Source: Phenylobacterium conjunctum
GTDB taxonomy: Bacteria > Pseudomonadota > Alphaproteobacteria > Caulobacterales > Caulobacteraceae
Length of the DNA: 64,000 nucleotides
Direction of reading: 5' to 3'
Assembly (NCBI RefSeq): GCF_042679085.1
Contig: NZ_JBHTLQ010000018.1
Span: 15,396 to 79,395, forward strand
The notes below the pieces were generated by a model. The model made no database searches. It had not been told where the DNA came from and worked only from the letters and a program-made list of their open reading frames with translations. Each line of letters opens with the position of its first letter. The first letter of the stretch is position 1. A program made the translations under genes and the position numbers. This document shows positions 42,048 to 49,140 of this stretch, one piece after another.

Positions 42048-43661
42048 TTAGAGGGGCAGGATGCACACCGCGTATGGCCCCAACTCCAGCGCGCCATCCT
42101 TCAGGACCGCGTCGCCCGCCACCGCGCCGGCCGCCCAGGCGGACTTCAGCTCCGGCGCCTCGAACCGCACCGCTGTCTCGCCCATGTTGAATACGCAGAG
42201 CACGCGCTCAGCCTCGGCTGTGCGGGTGAAGGCCAGCACCTGACCGGGCGCGTCCAGCATGGCGATCTCGCCGCGGGTCAGGGCCTCGGAGCCCTTGCGC
42301 AGGGCGATCATCGCCCGGCTGAACGCGAGGTACGAGCCACGGTCCGCCTCCTGGGCCGCCACGGTCAGGTCGGCGTGCTCCGGCGCCGAGGGCAGCCAGG
42401 GCTTGGCGGTGGAAAAGCCGAGGTTCTCGCCGGGCGCCCAGGGCATGGGGGTGCGGCTGCCGTCCCGGCCCTTGGCGATCGGCCAGTAGAGGTCGCCGAC
42501 GGGATCGCGGATCTCCTCGCGGGTCAGGCTCTGGGCCTCGGGCAGGCCGAGTTCTTCGCCCTGGTACAGGAGCACCGCGCCCTTGAGCGTCATCAACAGC
42601 GCCAGCATCAGGCGGGTGATCTCAGGCCCGCCGCCGAACCGGGTCGCGGTGCGCGGGATGTCGTGGTTGCAGAAGCTGATGCACGGCCAGTGGCCCGGAT
42701 GGCGGGCCAGGGTCTCGAAGTGGTCGCGGAAGATCTGCGGGTTCAGCTTGCGGGCGTGCAGCAGGACGAAGGTGTAGGCCGAGTGCAGGCCGTCGTCCGG
42801 CGTGCAATAGGCCCCGCAGCGCTCCTCTTCCTCGGAGAACTCCCCGAACACGAAGCGCTCGCCGCGGCCGTCGGCGTTGTGCGCGTCCACCCGGCGACGG
42901 ATCTCGTCCAGCAGCGGGATGTTCTCGGCCAGGTTGGAATCATAGAGGTGCCGCTGCATCTCGCTGGCGTGCGCCCAGTGATGGCGGGTGCGCTCCGCGG
43001 GCGGCACCGCCGGGTTCGGCGTCAGCTTGGCGTCGTGCAGGAAGGTGCCGGCCACGTCCAGGCGGAAGCCGTCGATCCCCTTGGACAGCCAGAAGTCCAG
43101 CACCGACAGGGCGGCTTCCTTGGCGTCGGGGTTGATCCAGGACAGCTTGGGCTGCTGGCGCAGGAACTTGTGGTGATAGTGCTGGCGCCTGGCCGGCTGG
43201 TAGGCCCAGGCCGGGCCGCCGAACACCGACAGCCAGTTGTTGGGCGCCGTGCCATCAGGGCCGGGATCGGCCCAGACGTACCAGTCGGCCTTGGGGCCGT
43301 CGGGTCCGCCGTCGCGGCTTTCCGCGAACCAGGCGTGCTCGTCGCTGGTGTGGGCCAGGACCTCGTCGAGCATGACCTTCAGGCCGCGGCCGTGGGCGGC
43401 GTCCACCAGGGCGGTCAGGTCGTCGAGGGTTCCGTAGTCGGGATGGACGCCCTCGTAGTCAGAGACGTCATAGCCCCAGTCACGATTGGGCGAAGGGTGG
43501 ATCGGCGACAGCCAGATCGCGTCCACCCCCAGGCTCTGGATGTAGTCGAGCTTGGCCAGGACGCCCTTCAGGTCGCCGTGGCCGTCCCCATCCGCATCAA
43601 AGAAGCTGCGGACATAGATGTGATAGACGACCGCGCCTTTCCACCAGGGCGCGGCCGACAT
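42048..43661 (-). CDS. GH13 alpha-glucosidase
   Basis: Glycoside hydrolase family 13 enzyme of 537 residues, alpha-1,4 or alpha-1,6 glucosidase type. The (beta/alpha)8 barrel has the calcium/first conserved region DGHGDLKGVLAKLDYIQSLG, the second DEVLAHTSDEHAWF, the nucleophile Asp202 in GFRLDVA, the acid/base Glu274 region FGEFSEEE and the transition-state Asp334 in CNHDIPRT. No signal peptide, so it acts on maltodextrin-like sugars in the cytoplasm. Starts 4 bp from the end of the ClpP-like gene, on the same strand, and may be co-transcribed with it. Confidence 0.92.
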   Translation of the reverse strand: MSAAPWWKGAVVYHIYVRSFFDADGDGHGDLKGVLAKLDYIQSLGVDAIWLSPIHPSPNRDWGYDVSDYEGVHPDYGTLDDLTALVDAAHGRGLKVMLDEVLAHTSDEHAWFAESRDGGPDGPKADWYVWADPGPDGTAPNNWLSVFGGPAWAYQPARRQHYHHKFLRQQPKLSWINPDAKEAALSVLDFWLSKGIDGFRLDVAGTFLHDAKLTPNPAVPPAERTRHHWAHASEMQRHLYDSNLAENIPLLDEIRRRVDAHNADGRGERFVFGEFSEEEERCGAYCTPDDGLHSAYTFVLLHARKLNPQIFRDHFETLARHPGHWPCISFCNHDIPRTATRFGGGPEITRLMLALLMTLKGAVLLYQGEELGLPEAQSLTREEIRDPVGDLYWPIAKGRDGSRTPMPWAPGENLGFSTAKPWLPSAPEHADLTVAAQEADRGSYLAFSRAMIALRKGSEALTRGEIAMLDAPGQVLAFTRTAEAERVLCVFNMGETAVRFEAPELKSAWAAGAVAGDAVLKDGALELGPYAVCILPL

Positions 43662-43665
43662 CGGA

Positions 43666-44271
43666 TCAGGCCTCGGAGGCGCTGGAGATCACGCGGGAGA
43701 CCAGGCCATAGGCCACGGCGTCTTCCGCACCGATCCAGAAGTTGCGCTGGGTGTCCTTGACGATCTTCTCGTAGGGCTGGCCCGTCTCCTTGGAGATCAT
43801 GCGGTTGACGCGCTCACGCATCTTCACAATCTCCTCGGCCTCGATCTGGATGTCCGAGGCCTGGCCGCGCACGCCGCCGGACGGCTGGTGCAGCAGGAAG
43901 CGGGTGTTGGGCAGGCAGAGCCGGTTTTCCTTGGCCGCGCCCAGATAGATGTGCGCGCCGGCGCTGGCGACCCAGCCGGTGCCGATCATCTTCACCCGCG
44001 GACCGCAGTAGCGGATCATGTCGTGGATGGTGTCGCCGCTTTCGACGTGGCCGCCGGGCGAGTTGATGATCACCTTGATGTCGTCGCTGCTCTCGTTGGC
44101 CAGAGCCAGCAGTTGAGCCGTGACGCGCTCGGCGAGCCGCATGTTGATCTCACCGAAGATCAGCACCGTGCGCGACTTGAACAGGGCGTTCTGCACCGGG
44201 CCCGCCGTCATCGGCATGTCGGGCTTGCGGTCGTCCCCGTCCTCGTCTTCGTCCAGACGCCAGTCGTGCAT
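43666..44271 (-). CDS. ClpP-like protease subunit with Asp-to-Asn change
   Basis: A 201-residue S14 family protein. Compared with E. coli ClpP (Ser97, His122, Asp171), all active positions are shifted by six: Ser103 in GWVASAGAH, His128 in FLLHQPSGG, but Asn177 in DTQRNFW replaces the Asp. The N-terminus is acidic (RLDEDEDGDDRKPDM) rather than a normal propeptide. Such ClpP-like proteins exist beside the true ClpP in many alphaproteobacteria; activity, chaperone partner and assembly are unknown. The start MHDWRLDED is preferred to an upstream Met because of the length match. Upstream of the alpha-glucosidase on the same strand. Confidence 0.85.
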   Translation of the reverse strand: MHDWRLDEDEDGDDRKPDMPMTAGPVQNALFKSRTVLIFGEINMRLAERVTAQLLALANESSDDIKVIINSPGGHVESGDTIHDMIRYCGPRVKMIGTGWVASAGAHIYLGAAKENRLCLPNTRFLLHQPSGGVRGQASDIQIEAEEIVKMRERVNRMISKETGQPYEKIVKDTQRNFWIGAEDAVAYGLVSRVISSASEA

Positions 44272-44484
44272 GATCTCGAAACTCCGTGTGTCTTGCCAAC
44301 CGAACCTGATGTGCGCCGACCCCAATCGCAAGGGGGCAGCCGGTCGCGGTCACGCCGGTCTTTTAGTGGATGATCCTTTTCAAGTTGTCGACGGCCGCGA
44401 ACATCTCTCGCGGCGGCTTCTGGCGACTGCGGCTTGCGAAGGCGGCCTCCAGACCATGAAATGGGCCCACGCCCCGGAGAGCCC

Positions 44485-45231
44485 ATGGCCTATCGCGTTC
44501 CCCGCCATCCCAAGGTCAAGGACCACGCCAGCCGCCAGACCTTCCTGGCGCGCGTCGTGGGCCTGGTGCTGTTGTGGGCCCTGGTGGCGGTGATCGCCCT
44601 GGTCGGCGACCGGGCCATCGCGCCCCAGCACCTGCCCTGGAAACCCTTGCGGGTGATCGATCCTGTCGGCCTGGCCACCAAGGCCAAGGCGGCGCGCACC
44701 GGGGCTGACCCGCTGGCCTGCCGCCAGGCCCTGGGCCAGGGCGGGGTCGCCTTCACCGCCGCCCCGCCCACCACCGGCGACTGCAAGGTCAGCGACGCCC
44801 TGATCCTGACCTCGGGCCTGGCGCCGCTGAAGCCCGCGGAAGCCGCCCTGTCCTGCAAGGAGGCCCTGGCCCTGACCATCTGGGAGCGCCAGGTGGTGCA
44901 GCCGGCGGCGATTGAGGTCCTGGGCCAGGCGGTGGTCGGCCTGGACCACTATGGCAGCTTCGCCTGCCGCCGGATCTATGGCCGGCCGGAAGGCCCTTTG
45001 AGCGAGCACGCCAGCGCCAACGCCCTGGATCTGGCCGGCTTCCGCCTGGCCGACGGCTCCAGCGTCAGCATAGCCGGCGACTGGAAGGACCAGGGCGCGA
45101 AGGGCGTCTTCCTACGCCGGGTGCGCGACGGCGGCTGCAAGGTCTTCGTCACCGTCCTGTCGCCGGACTACAATGTCGAGCACGCCGATCACCTGCACCT
45201 GGACATGGGCGGGTGGCCGTCGTGCAACTGA
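44485..45231 (+). CDS. Extensin-like C-terminal domain protein
   Basis: A 248-residue protein with one N-terminal membrane helix (about 24-42, VVGLVLLWALVAVIALVG) and an extensin-like domain (about 110-245): CQVSDAL-type GDCKVSDALIL, SCKEALALTIWERQVVQPAA, LDHYGSFACRRIYG, LSEHASANALDLAGFRL and the end VEHADHLHLDMGG. The conserved His/Asp positions resemble a metal-dependent D-Ala-D-Ala carboxypeptidase-like fold, so a cell-wall role is likely. Start at MAYRVPRHPK, with GGAGAG upstream. It converges on the DAHP synthase gene with 1 bp between stops. Confidence 0.85.
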   Translation: MAYRVPRHPKVKDHASRQTFLARVVGLVLLWALVAVIALVGDRAIAPQHLPWKPLRVIDPVGLATKAKAARTGADPLACRQALGQGGVAFTAAPPTTGDCKVSDALILTSGLAPLKPAEAALSCKEALALTIWERQVVQPAAIEVLGQAVVGLDHYGSFACRRIYGRPEGPLSEHASANALDLAGFRLADGSSVSIAGDWKDQGAKGVFLRRVRDGGCKVFVTVLSPDYNVEHADHLHLDMGGWPSCN

Positions 45232-45232
45232 C

Positions 45233-46330
45233 CTAGCCGACCGTCTCGGCGGCGAGGGCGGCGACAGCGCTGCGGGCCTGGCGACGGGCGCGGACGCCTT
45301 CAGCCAGGTTGTCCAGCACCGCCTCCGAGGTCGCCCAGTCGATGCAGCCGTCGGTGATTGACTGGCCATAGGTCAGGGCTTGGCCGGGAACCAGGTCCTG
45401 GCGGCCGGCCACCAGGTGGCTTTCCACCATCACCCCGATGATCCGGGTGTCGCCGCCGGCCACCTGGGCGGAGACGTCCTCGATGACCTTGGGCTGGTTG
45501 GCGGGGTTCTTGGAGCTGTTGGCGTGGCTGGCGTCGATCATCACGACCGGCTTCAGGCCTTGCGCGGCGATCTCGCCGCAGGCGGCGGCGACGTTGAGGG
45601 CGTCATAGTTGGGGGCCCGGCCGCCACGCAGCACCACGTGGCAGTCGCCGTTGCCGCTGGTGGCGGCGATGGCCGAGCGCCCGTCCTTGGTCACCGCCAG
45701 GAAATGGTGCGGCTGGCTGGCGGCCTTGATGGCGTCGATGGCGATACGGATATTGCCGTCCGTGCCGTTCTTGAAGCCCACGGGACAGGACAGGCCGGAG
45801 GCCAGCTCGCGGTGCACCTGGCTCTCGGTCGTCCGCGCGCCGATCGCGCCCCAGCCAACCAGGTCGGCCAGATACTGAGGCGTGATCACGTCCAGGAACT
45901 CGCAGGCCGCCGGCACGCCCATGTCGTTGACCTCAAGCAACAGGCCGCGGGCCAGGCGCAGGCCCTCTTCGATGCGGAAGCTGTTGTCCAGGCGCGGGTC
46001 GTTGATCAGCCCCTTCCAGCCCACCGTCGTGCGCGGCTTCTCGAAATAGACCCGCATGATGATTTCCAGGTCCGCCGCATGGCGCTTGCGGGCCTGCGCG
46101 ATCAGCCGGGCGTATTCCAGGGCGGCCTTGGGGTCGTGGATCGAGCAGGGGCCGATCACCACCACCAGGCGGTCGTCGTCGCCGCGCAGGATGTCGTGCA
46201 CGGCGGCGCGGGCCTCGCGCACGGTGGCGCCGGCCGTCTCGGTGGTCGGATGCTCGGCCATCACCTCGGCGGGCGTGGGCAGCTCGCGCAGGGTGCGGAT
46301 GCGAAGGTCGTCAGTGGTCTCAGAGGTCAT
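45233..46330 (-). CDS. 3-deoxy-7-phosphoheptulonate synthase, class I
   Basis: First enzyme of the shikimate pathway, joining PEP and erythrose 4-phosphate; 365 residues. Motifs: VVVIGPCSIHDPKAALEYA, RVYFEKPRTTVGWKGLINDP, the PEP-site GFKNGTDGNI, RGGRAPNYDA and MIDASHANSSKN. It belongs to the AroF/G/H alpha type. In E. coli three isozymes are separately feedback-inhibited; which residue set is here cannot be told by eye. Upstream on the same strand, 46373-46503, is a leader peptide and terminator with antiterminator potential, so aromatic amino acid attenuation is likely. An in-frame start at 46330 follows CAGGAAGACCC. Confidence 0.96.
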   Translation of the reverse strand: MTSETTDDLRIRTLRELPTPAEVMAEHPTTETAGATVREARAAVHDILRGDDDRLVVVIGPCSIHDPKAALEYARLIAQARKRHAADLEIIMRVYFEKPRTTVGWKGLINDPRLDNSFRIEEGLRLARGLLLEVNDMGVPAACEFLDVITPQYLADLVGWGAIGARTTESQVHRELASGLSCPVGFKNGTDGNIRIAIDAIKAASQPHHFLAVTKDGRSAIAATSGNGDCHVVLRGGRAPNYDALNVAAACGEIAAQGLKPVVMIDASHANSSKNPANQPKVIEDVSAQVAGGDTRIIGVMVESHLVAGRQDLVPGQALTYGQSITDGCIDWATSEAVLDNLAEGVRARRQARSAVAALAAETVG

Positions 46331-46372
46331 GTTGCGGGTCTTCCTGGGCGGGGAGCCAGGTCCGGCGGCAAC

Positions 46373-46398
46373 AAAAAAGCCGCCAGAAGCTGGCGGCT
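46373..46398 (-). terminator. Attenuator terminator upstream of DAHP synthase
   Basis: On the minus strand AGCCGCCAG (46398-46390), loop CTT, CTGGCGGCT (46386-46378) and a run of TTTTTT (46378-46373). This 9-bp GC-rich stem with a T-run is a strong intrinsic terminator placed 42 bp before the DAHP synthase start codon, in the leader and not after a gene, which is the arrangement expected of an attenuator. Confidence 0.9.
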
Positions 46399-46453
46399 GG
46401 TCGGGTGTCTGTCAGGACGTGATCACGTCAAACGAACCCCTTCCTCCGCCAGC
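46389..46453 (-). promoter_or_regulatory. Antiterminator pairing and second palindrome in the leader
   Basis: GCTGGCGG (46453-46446), inside the leader-peptide gene just after its aromatic codons, is perfectly complementary over 8 nt to CCGCCAGC (46396-46389), the 5' arm of the terminator. Pairing would prevent terminator formation. A 14-bp perfect palindrome, GACGTGATCACGTC (46429-46416), overlaps the leader stop codon and could act as pause or spacer hairpin. Inferred from complementarity only. Confidence 0.65.
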
Positions 46454-46503
46454 GGCGTCGGAAAGCTAAAGTACCAATAGGAATATTGGGCGGCGAGGTT
46501 CAT
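46423..46503 (-). CDS. Aromatic leader peptide of the DAHP synthase gene
   Basis: A 26-residue open frame, too short for a standard gene call. Codons 6 to 14 read QYSYWYFSF: three Tyr, one Trp and two Phe in nine residues, then PTPLAEEGVRLT and TGA. Such density of aromatic codons, with Tyr, Trp and Phe all present, placed before a terminator and an aromatic biosynthesis gene, is the signature of ribosome-mediated attenuation. Scarcity of charged aromatic tRNAs would stall the ribosome, free the 46446-46453 segment and read through into DAHP synthase. No Shine-Dalgarno precedes the ATG; the possible -10 box lies so close that the transcript may be leaderless. Confidence 0.82.
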   Translation of the reverse strand: MNLAAQYSYWYFSFPTPLAEEGVRLT

Positions 46504-46510
46504 CACCCGC

Positions 46511-46540
46511 ACAGTACCGCAGCCCCAGCCCAAGAGTCAC
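46511..46540 (-). promoter_or_regulatory. Candidate promoter for the attenuator transcript
   Basis: On the minus strand a weak -35 (GTGACT, 46540-46535) and -10 (TACTGT, 46516-46511), 18 bp apart. The start site would fall at or next to the leader ATG (46503). Weak match to consensus. Confidence 0.3.
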
Positions 46541-46630
46541 CCCGGCCGGTTCAATTGGGCGAAAACAGCCCGCATTTCGCTGAAGCGCGCCAAGGACTTG
46601 CCGCGAACCCAGGTCTTTCGGGGAAGGCCT

Positions 46631-47242
46631 TCACCACATGCTGGCGGCGGCGCGGCCAGGCCATTCAGCGTCATAGGCCGCCCCGCCCACCTCGCCGGCG
46701 CTGGCGGCGGCCAGCATGTCCCCCGCCGTGGGCAGGCTGTCGGGGTCGATGAAGCTGGCCGGATCCCACACCCGGCCCCGCATCAGGGCCCGCGCGCACT
46801 GGAAGTAGACGGCGTCGATGGCGACCAGGGCGACGCACCGGGGCAGCTTGCCCTCCATACGGAAGGCCTCCAGCAGCCCAGGCTCGGTCTCCAGAACCGC
46901 CCGGCCATTGACCCGCAGCGTGGTGTTCGAGCCGGGGATCATGAACATCAGCGCCACCCGAGGGTCGCGGATGATGTTGCGCAGGGAGTCGCAGCGATTG
47001 TTGCCCCGCCGGTCGGGCAGGGCCAGGGTGCGGTCGTCCATCACCCGCACCACCTGGCCGGCGTCCCCGCGCGGACTGCAGTCCAGGCCCTCCGGCCCCA
47101 CAGTCGCCAGGGCGCAGAACGGCGAGGCCTCGATATAGGCCCGGTACTCCGGGATCAGGTGATCCAGCTCCTTGACCGTCGAGGCAGGCCCCGGCGCGCC
47201 ATAGAGGGCCTCAAGCGCTTCGACGGTGGTCAGGCGGGTCAT
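46631..47242 (-). CDS. PPOX-class flavoprotein, pyridoxamine 5'-phosphate oxidase-like
   Basis: A 203-residue FMN split-barrel protein. Core segments are YIEASPFCALATVGPEGLDCSPRGD, VRVMDDRTLALPDRRGNNRCDSLRNI and VALMFMIPGSNTTLRVNGRA, matching the MSMEG_1061-type PPOX flavoproteins, which are of unknown or F420/FMN-linked reductase function. Start at MTRLTTVEALEAL, overlapping by 4 bp (ATGA) the stop of the flippase-like gene, so the pair is coupled. The upstream extension of the same frame overlaps the upstream gene and is not used. Confidence 0.85.
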   Translation of the reverse strand: MTRLTTVEALEALYGAPGPASTVKELDHLIPEYRAYIEASPFCALATVGPEGLDCSPRGDAGQVVRVMDDRTLALPDRRGNNRCDSLRNIIRDPRVALMFMIPGSNTTLRVNGRAVLETEPGLLEAFRMEGKLPRCVALVAIDAVYFQCARALMRGRVWDPASFIDPDSLPTAGDMLAAASAGEVGGAAYDAEWPGRAAASMW

Positions 47243-48195
47243 GGCGGATCCTCCGTAGGGGTGAGCTTGGCAGGATTTCGCCCGCGCCTGAAGAGGCCCG
47301 CCGCCAGGGGCGGGGCGGCGATGGCCAGGGGCAGCAGGTAGAAGAAGATCCGATAGGCCAGCATGGCCGCCGTCAGGTTGGCGCGGTCCACCTGAGGCAG
47401 GAGGGCGACCAGGGCGCCTTCGAACACCCCCAGCCCGCCCGGCACGCCGGAGAACAGTCCCGCCGCCATGGCGGTCAGGTAGGCCCCGGCGAAGTTGGCC
47501 AGGGGCGGCGGCTCGCCGGGCAGGACCAGCCACATCAGCACCGCCGCCAGGATCACGTCGGTCAGCCCGAAGCCGAACTGGGTGAGGCCAAGCCAGAGCG
47601 GCGGCAGGGAGAGCTCATGGCCGAACAGCACCAGCCGACCCCGGACCAGGGCGCAGGCCGCCAGATAGGCGAAGGGCCCGGCCACCAGCAGCCCGCCCAA
47701 CAGGCGCAACGGTCCGGCCGGCGCATGCAGGACGGCGAAGGCCTCCGGCGGCGCGACCAGGAAACTCAGGCCCGCCAGGGCCGCCAGCCCCAGGCCGAAG
47801 GAGACCGCCGCATAGACCGTCACCACCGCAGACTGGGCCACGCTCACCCCCTCGCGCGCCAGCATGCCGACCCTGACCGCGCCGCCGACCAGAGCGGCCA
47901 TGCCCAGGCTGTTGGCCAGGGCGTGAGCGACAAAGGAGGTCCAGATCCCCCGCCCCCAACTGACCTTCGAGCCCAGCCAACGCAGGGCGATCTGCTCATT
48001 GACGCCCAGCAGCCCATAGCCGGCCAGGGACAGGACCGCCGCGGCGACAAGGCGCGCGGGCGTCAGGCTGGCCGCCGCCGCCGCGATCCGGGCCGGGGGC
48101 AGCTCATGCAGCTCGCGCCACAGCACCCAGGCCGCCGCCGACAGCAAGAGGGCGGGGATAAGGATGTTGACCAGGGCTTTCGGCGGCTTCGCCAT
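47239..48195 (-). CDS. Flippase-like (LPG synthase TM-region/YbhN) membrane protein
   Basis: A 318-residue inner-membrane protein with about eight hydrophobic helices, starting LVNILIPALLLSAAAWVLW, matching the lysylphosphatidylglycerol synthase TM region/UPF0104 family. The motifs VNEQIALRWLGSKVSWGRGIW, NSLGMAALVGGAVRVGMLAREG and the C-terminal GVPGGLGVFEGALVALLP are characteristic. Homologues move or modify lipids, but this one lacks the cytosolic aminoacyl transferase domain, so the role is unknown. Start at MAKPPKALVN. Coupled to the PPOX gene by a 4-bp overlap. Confidence 0.83.
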   Translation of the reverse strand: MAKPPKALVNILIPALLLSAAAWVLWRELHELPPARIAAAAASLTPARLVAAAVLSLAGYGLLGVNEQIALRWLGSKVSWGRGIWTSFVAHALANSLGMAALVGGAVRVGMLAREGVSVAQSAVVTVYAAVSFGLGLAALAGLSFLVAPPEAFAVLHAPAGPLRLLGGLLVAGPFAYLAACALVRGRLVLFGHELSLPPLWLGLTQFGFGLTDVILAAVLMWLVLPGEPPPLANFAGAYLTAMAAGLFSGVPGGLGVFEGALVALLPQVDRANLTAAMLAYRIFFYLLPLAIAAPPLAAGLFRRGRNPAKLTPTEDPP

Positions 48196-48369
48196 AGGGG
48201 TCTCCGGCCCGGGGCGGCCCGGCCTGTTGTCGGCATCAGAGGTCGGTTCGGCGCCGACGGGCAAGGGCGAAGGGTGCGGGCGGGCCGCCGCTGCCCGCTT
48301 GACGCCACGTCCGGCGGCGCGGCAAATGCGGCTACAAATTCAAACAACCGTTTTAGGGGGGCTGCGGCC

Positions 48370-49134
48370 ATGGGCCAACTGTTCGATCTGACCGGCAAGG
48401 TCGCCATCATCACCGGCTCGTCCCGGGGCATCGGCAAGGCCACCGCCGAGCGTATGGCCGAGCACGGCGCCAAGGTGGTGATCTCCTCGCGCAAGGCCGG
48501 CCCCTGCGAAGAGGTCCGCGACGCCATCAACGCCAAGCATCCCGGCGCGGCCATCGCCGTCCCGGCCAATATCTCGTCCAAGGACGACCTGCAGAAGCTG
48601 GTGGACGAGACCCGCAAGGCCTTCGGCAAGGTGGACATCGTGGTCTGCAACGCCGCCTCCAACCCGTTCTACGGGCCGATGAGCGAGATCGGCGACGACG
48701 CCTTCCGCAAGATCCTCGAGAACAACATCATCGCTAACAACTGGCTGATCAACATGGTCGCGCCCGAGATGCGCGAGCGTAAGGACGGCGCGGTGGTGAT
48801 CATCTCGTCCATCGCCGGCCTGCGCGGCAACAGCGTCATCGGCGCCTATGCGATCTCCAAGGCCGCGGACATGCAGCTGGCCCGCAACCTCGCCCAGGAG
48901 CTCAGCCCCGACAATATCCGGGTCAACTGCATCGCGCCGGGCCTGGTGAAGACTGATTTCGCCAAGGCCCTGTGGGACACGCCCGCAGGTGAGGCCCGCG
49001 CCAGCTCCGGCACGCCCCTGCGCCGCCTGGGCGAGCCTGACGACATCGCCGGCGCGGCGGTGTTCCTGGCCTCCAAAGCCGGCTCCTGGATGACCGGCCA
49101 GACCATCGTCATCGACGGCGGCTCGACGAGCTGA
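48370..49134 (+). CDS. SDR family oxidoreductase
   Basis: Short-chain dehydrogenase/reductase of 254 residues. The cofactor motif is IITGSSRGIGKATAERM (about 14-30), NAAS near 94-97, the catalytic Ser in IISSIAGLRG and Tyr160/Lys164 in YAISKAA, and the C-terminal GEPDDIAGAAVFLASKAGSWMTGQTI. It is close to 3-oxoacyl-ACP reductase-like enzymes; substrate unknown. The frame extends upstream, but MGQLFDLTGKVAIITG is the family start and has GGGGGG before it. Divergent from the flippase-like gene, 174 bp between starts. Confidence 0.88.
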   Translation: MGQLFDLTGKVAIITGSSRGIGKATAERMAEHGAKVVISSRKAGPCEEVRDAINAKHPGAAIAVPANISSKDDLQKLVDETRKAFGKVDIVVCNAASNPFYGPMSEIGDDAFRKILENNIIANNWLINMVAPEMRERKDGAVVIISSIAGLRGNSVIGAYAISKAADMQLARNLAQELSPDNIRVNCIAPGLVKTDFAKALWDTPAGEARASSGTPLRRLGEPDDIAGAAVFLASKAGSWMTGQTIVIDGGSTS

Positions 49135-49140
49135 GGCGGT

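Noticed and set aside
47617..48369. Upstream 251-codon extension of the SDR gene
   Set aside because: It is antisense to the flippase-like gene and low-complexity; MGQLFDLTGK is the proper SDR start with a GGGGGG site.
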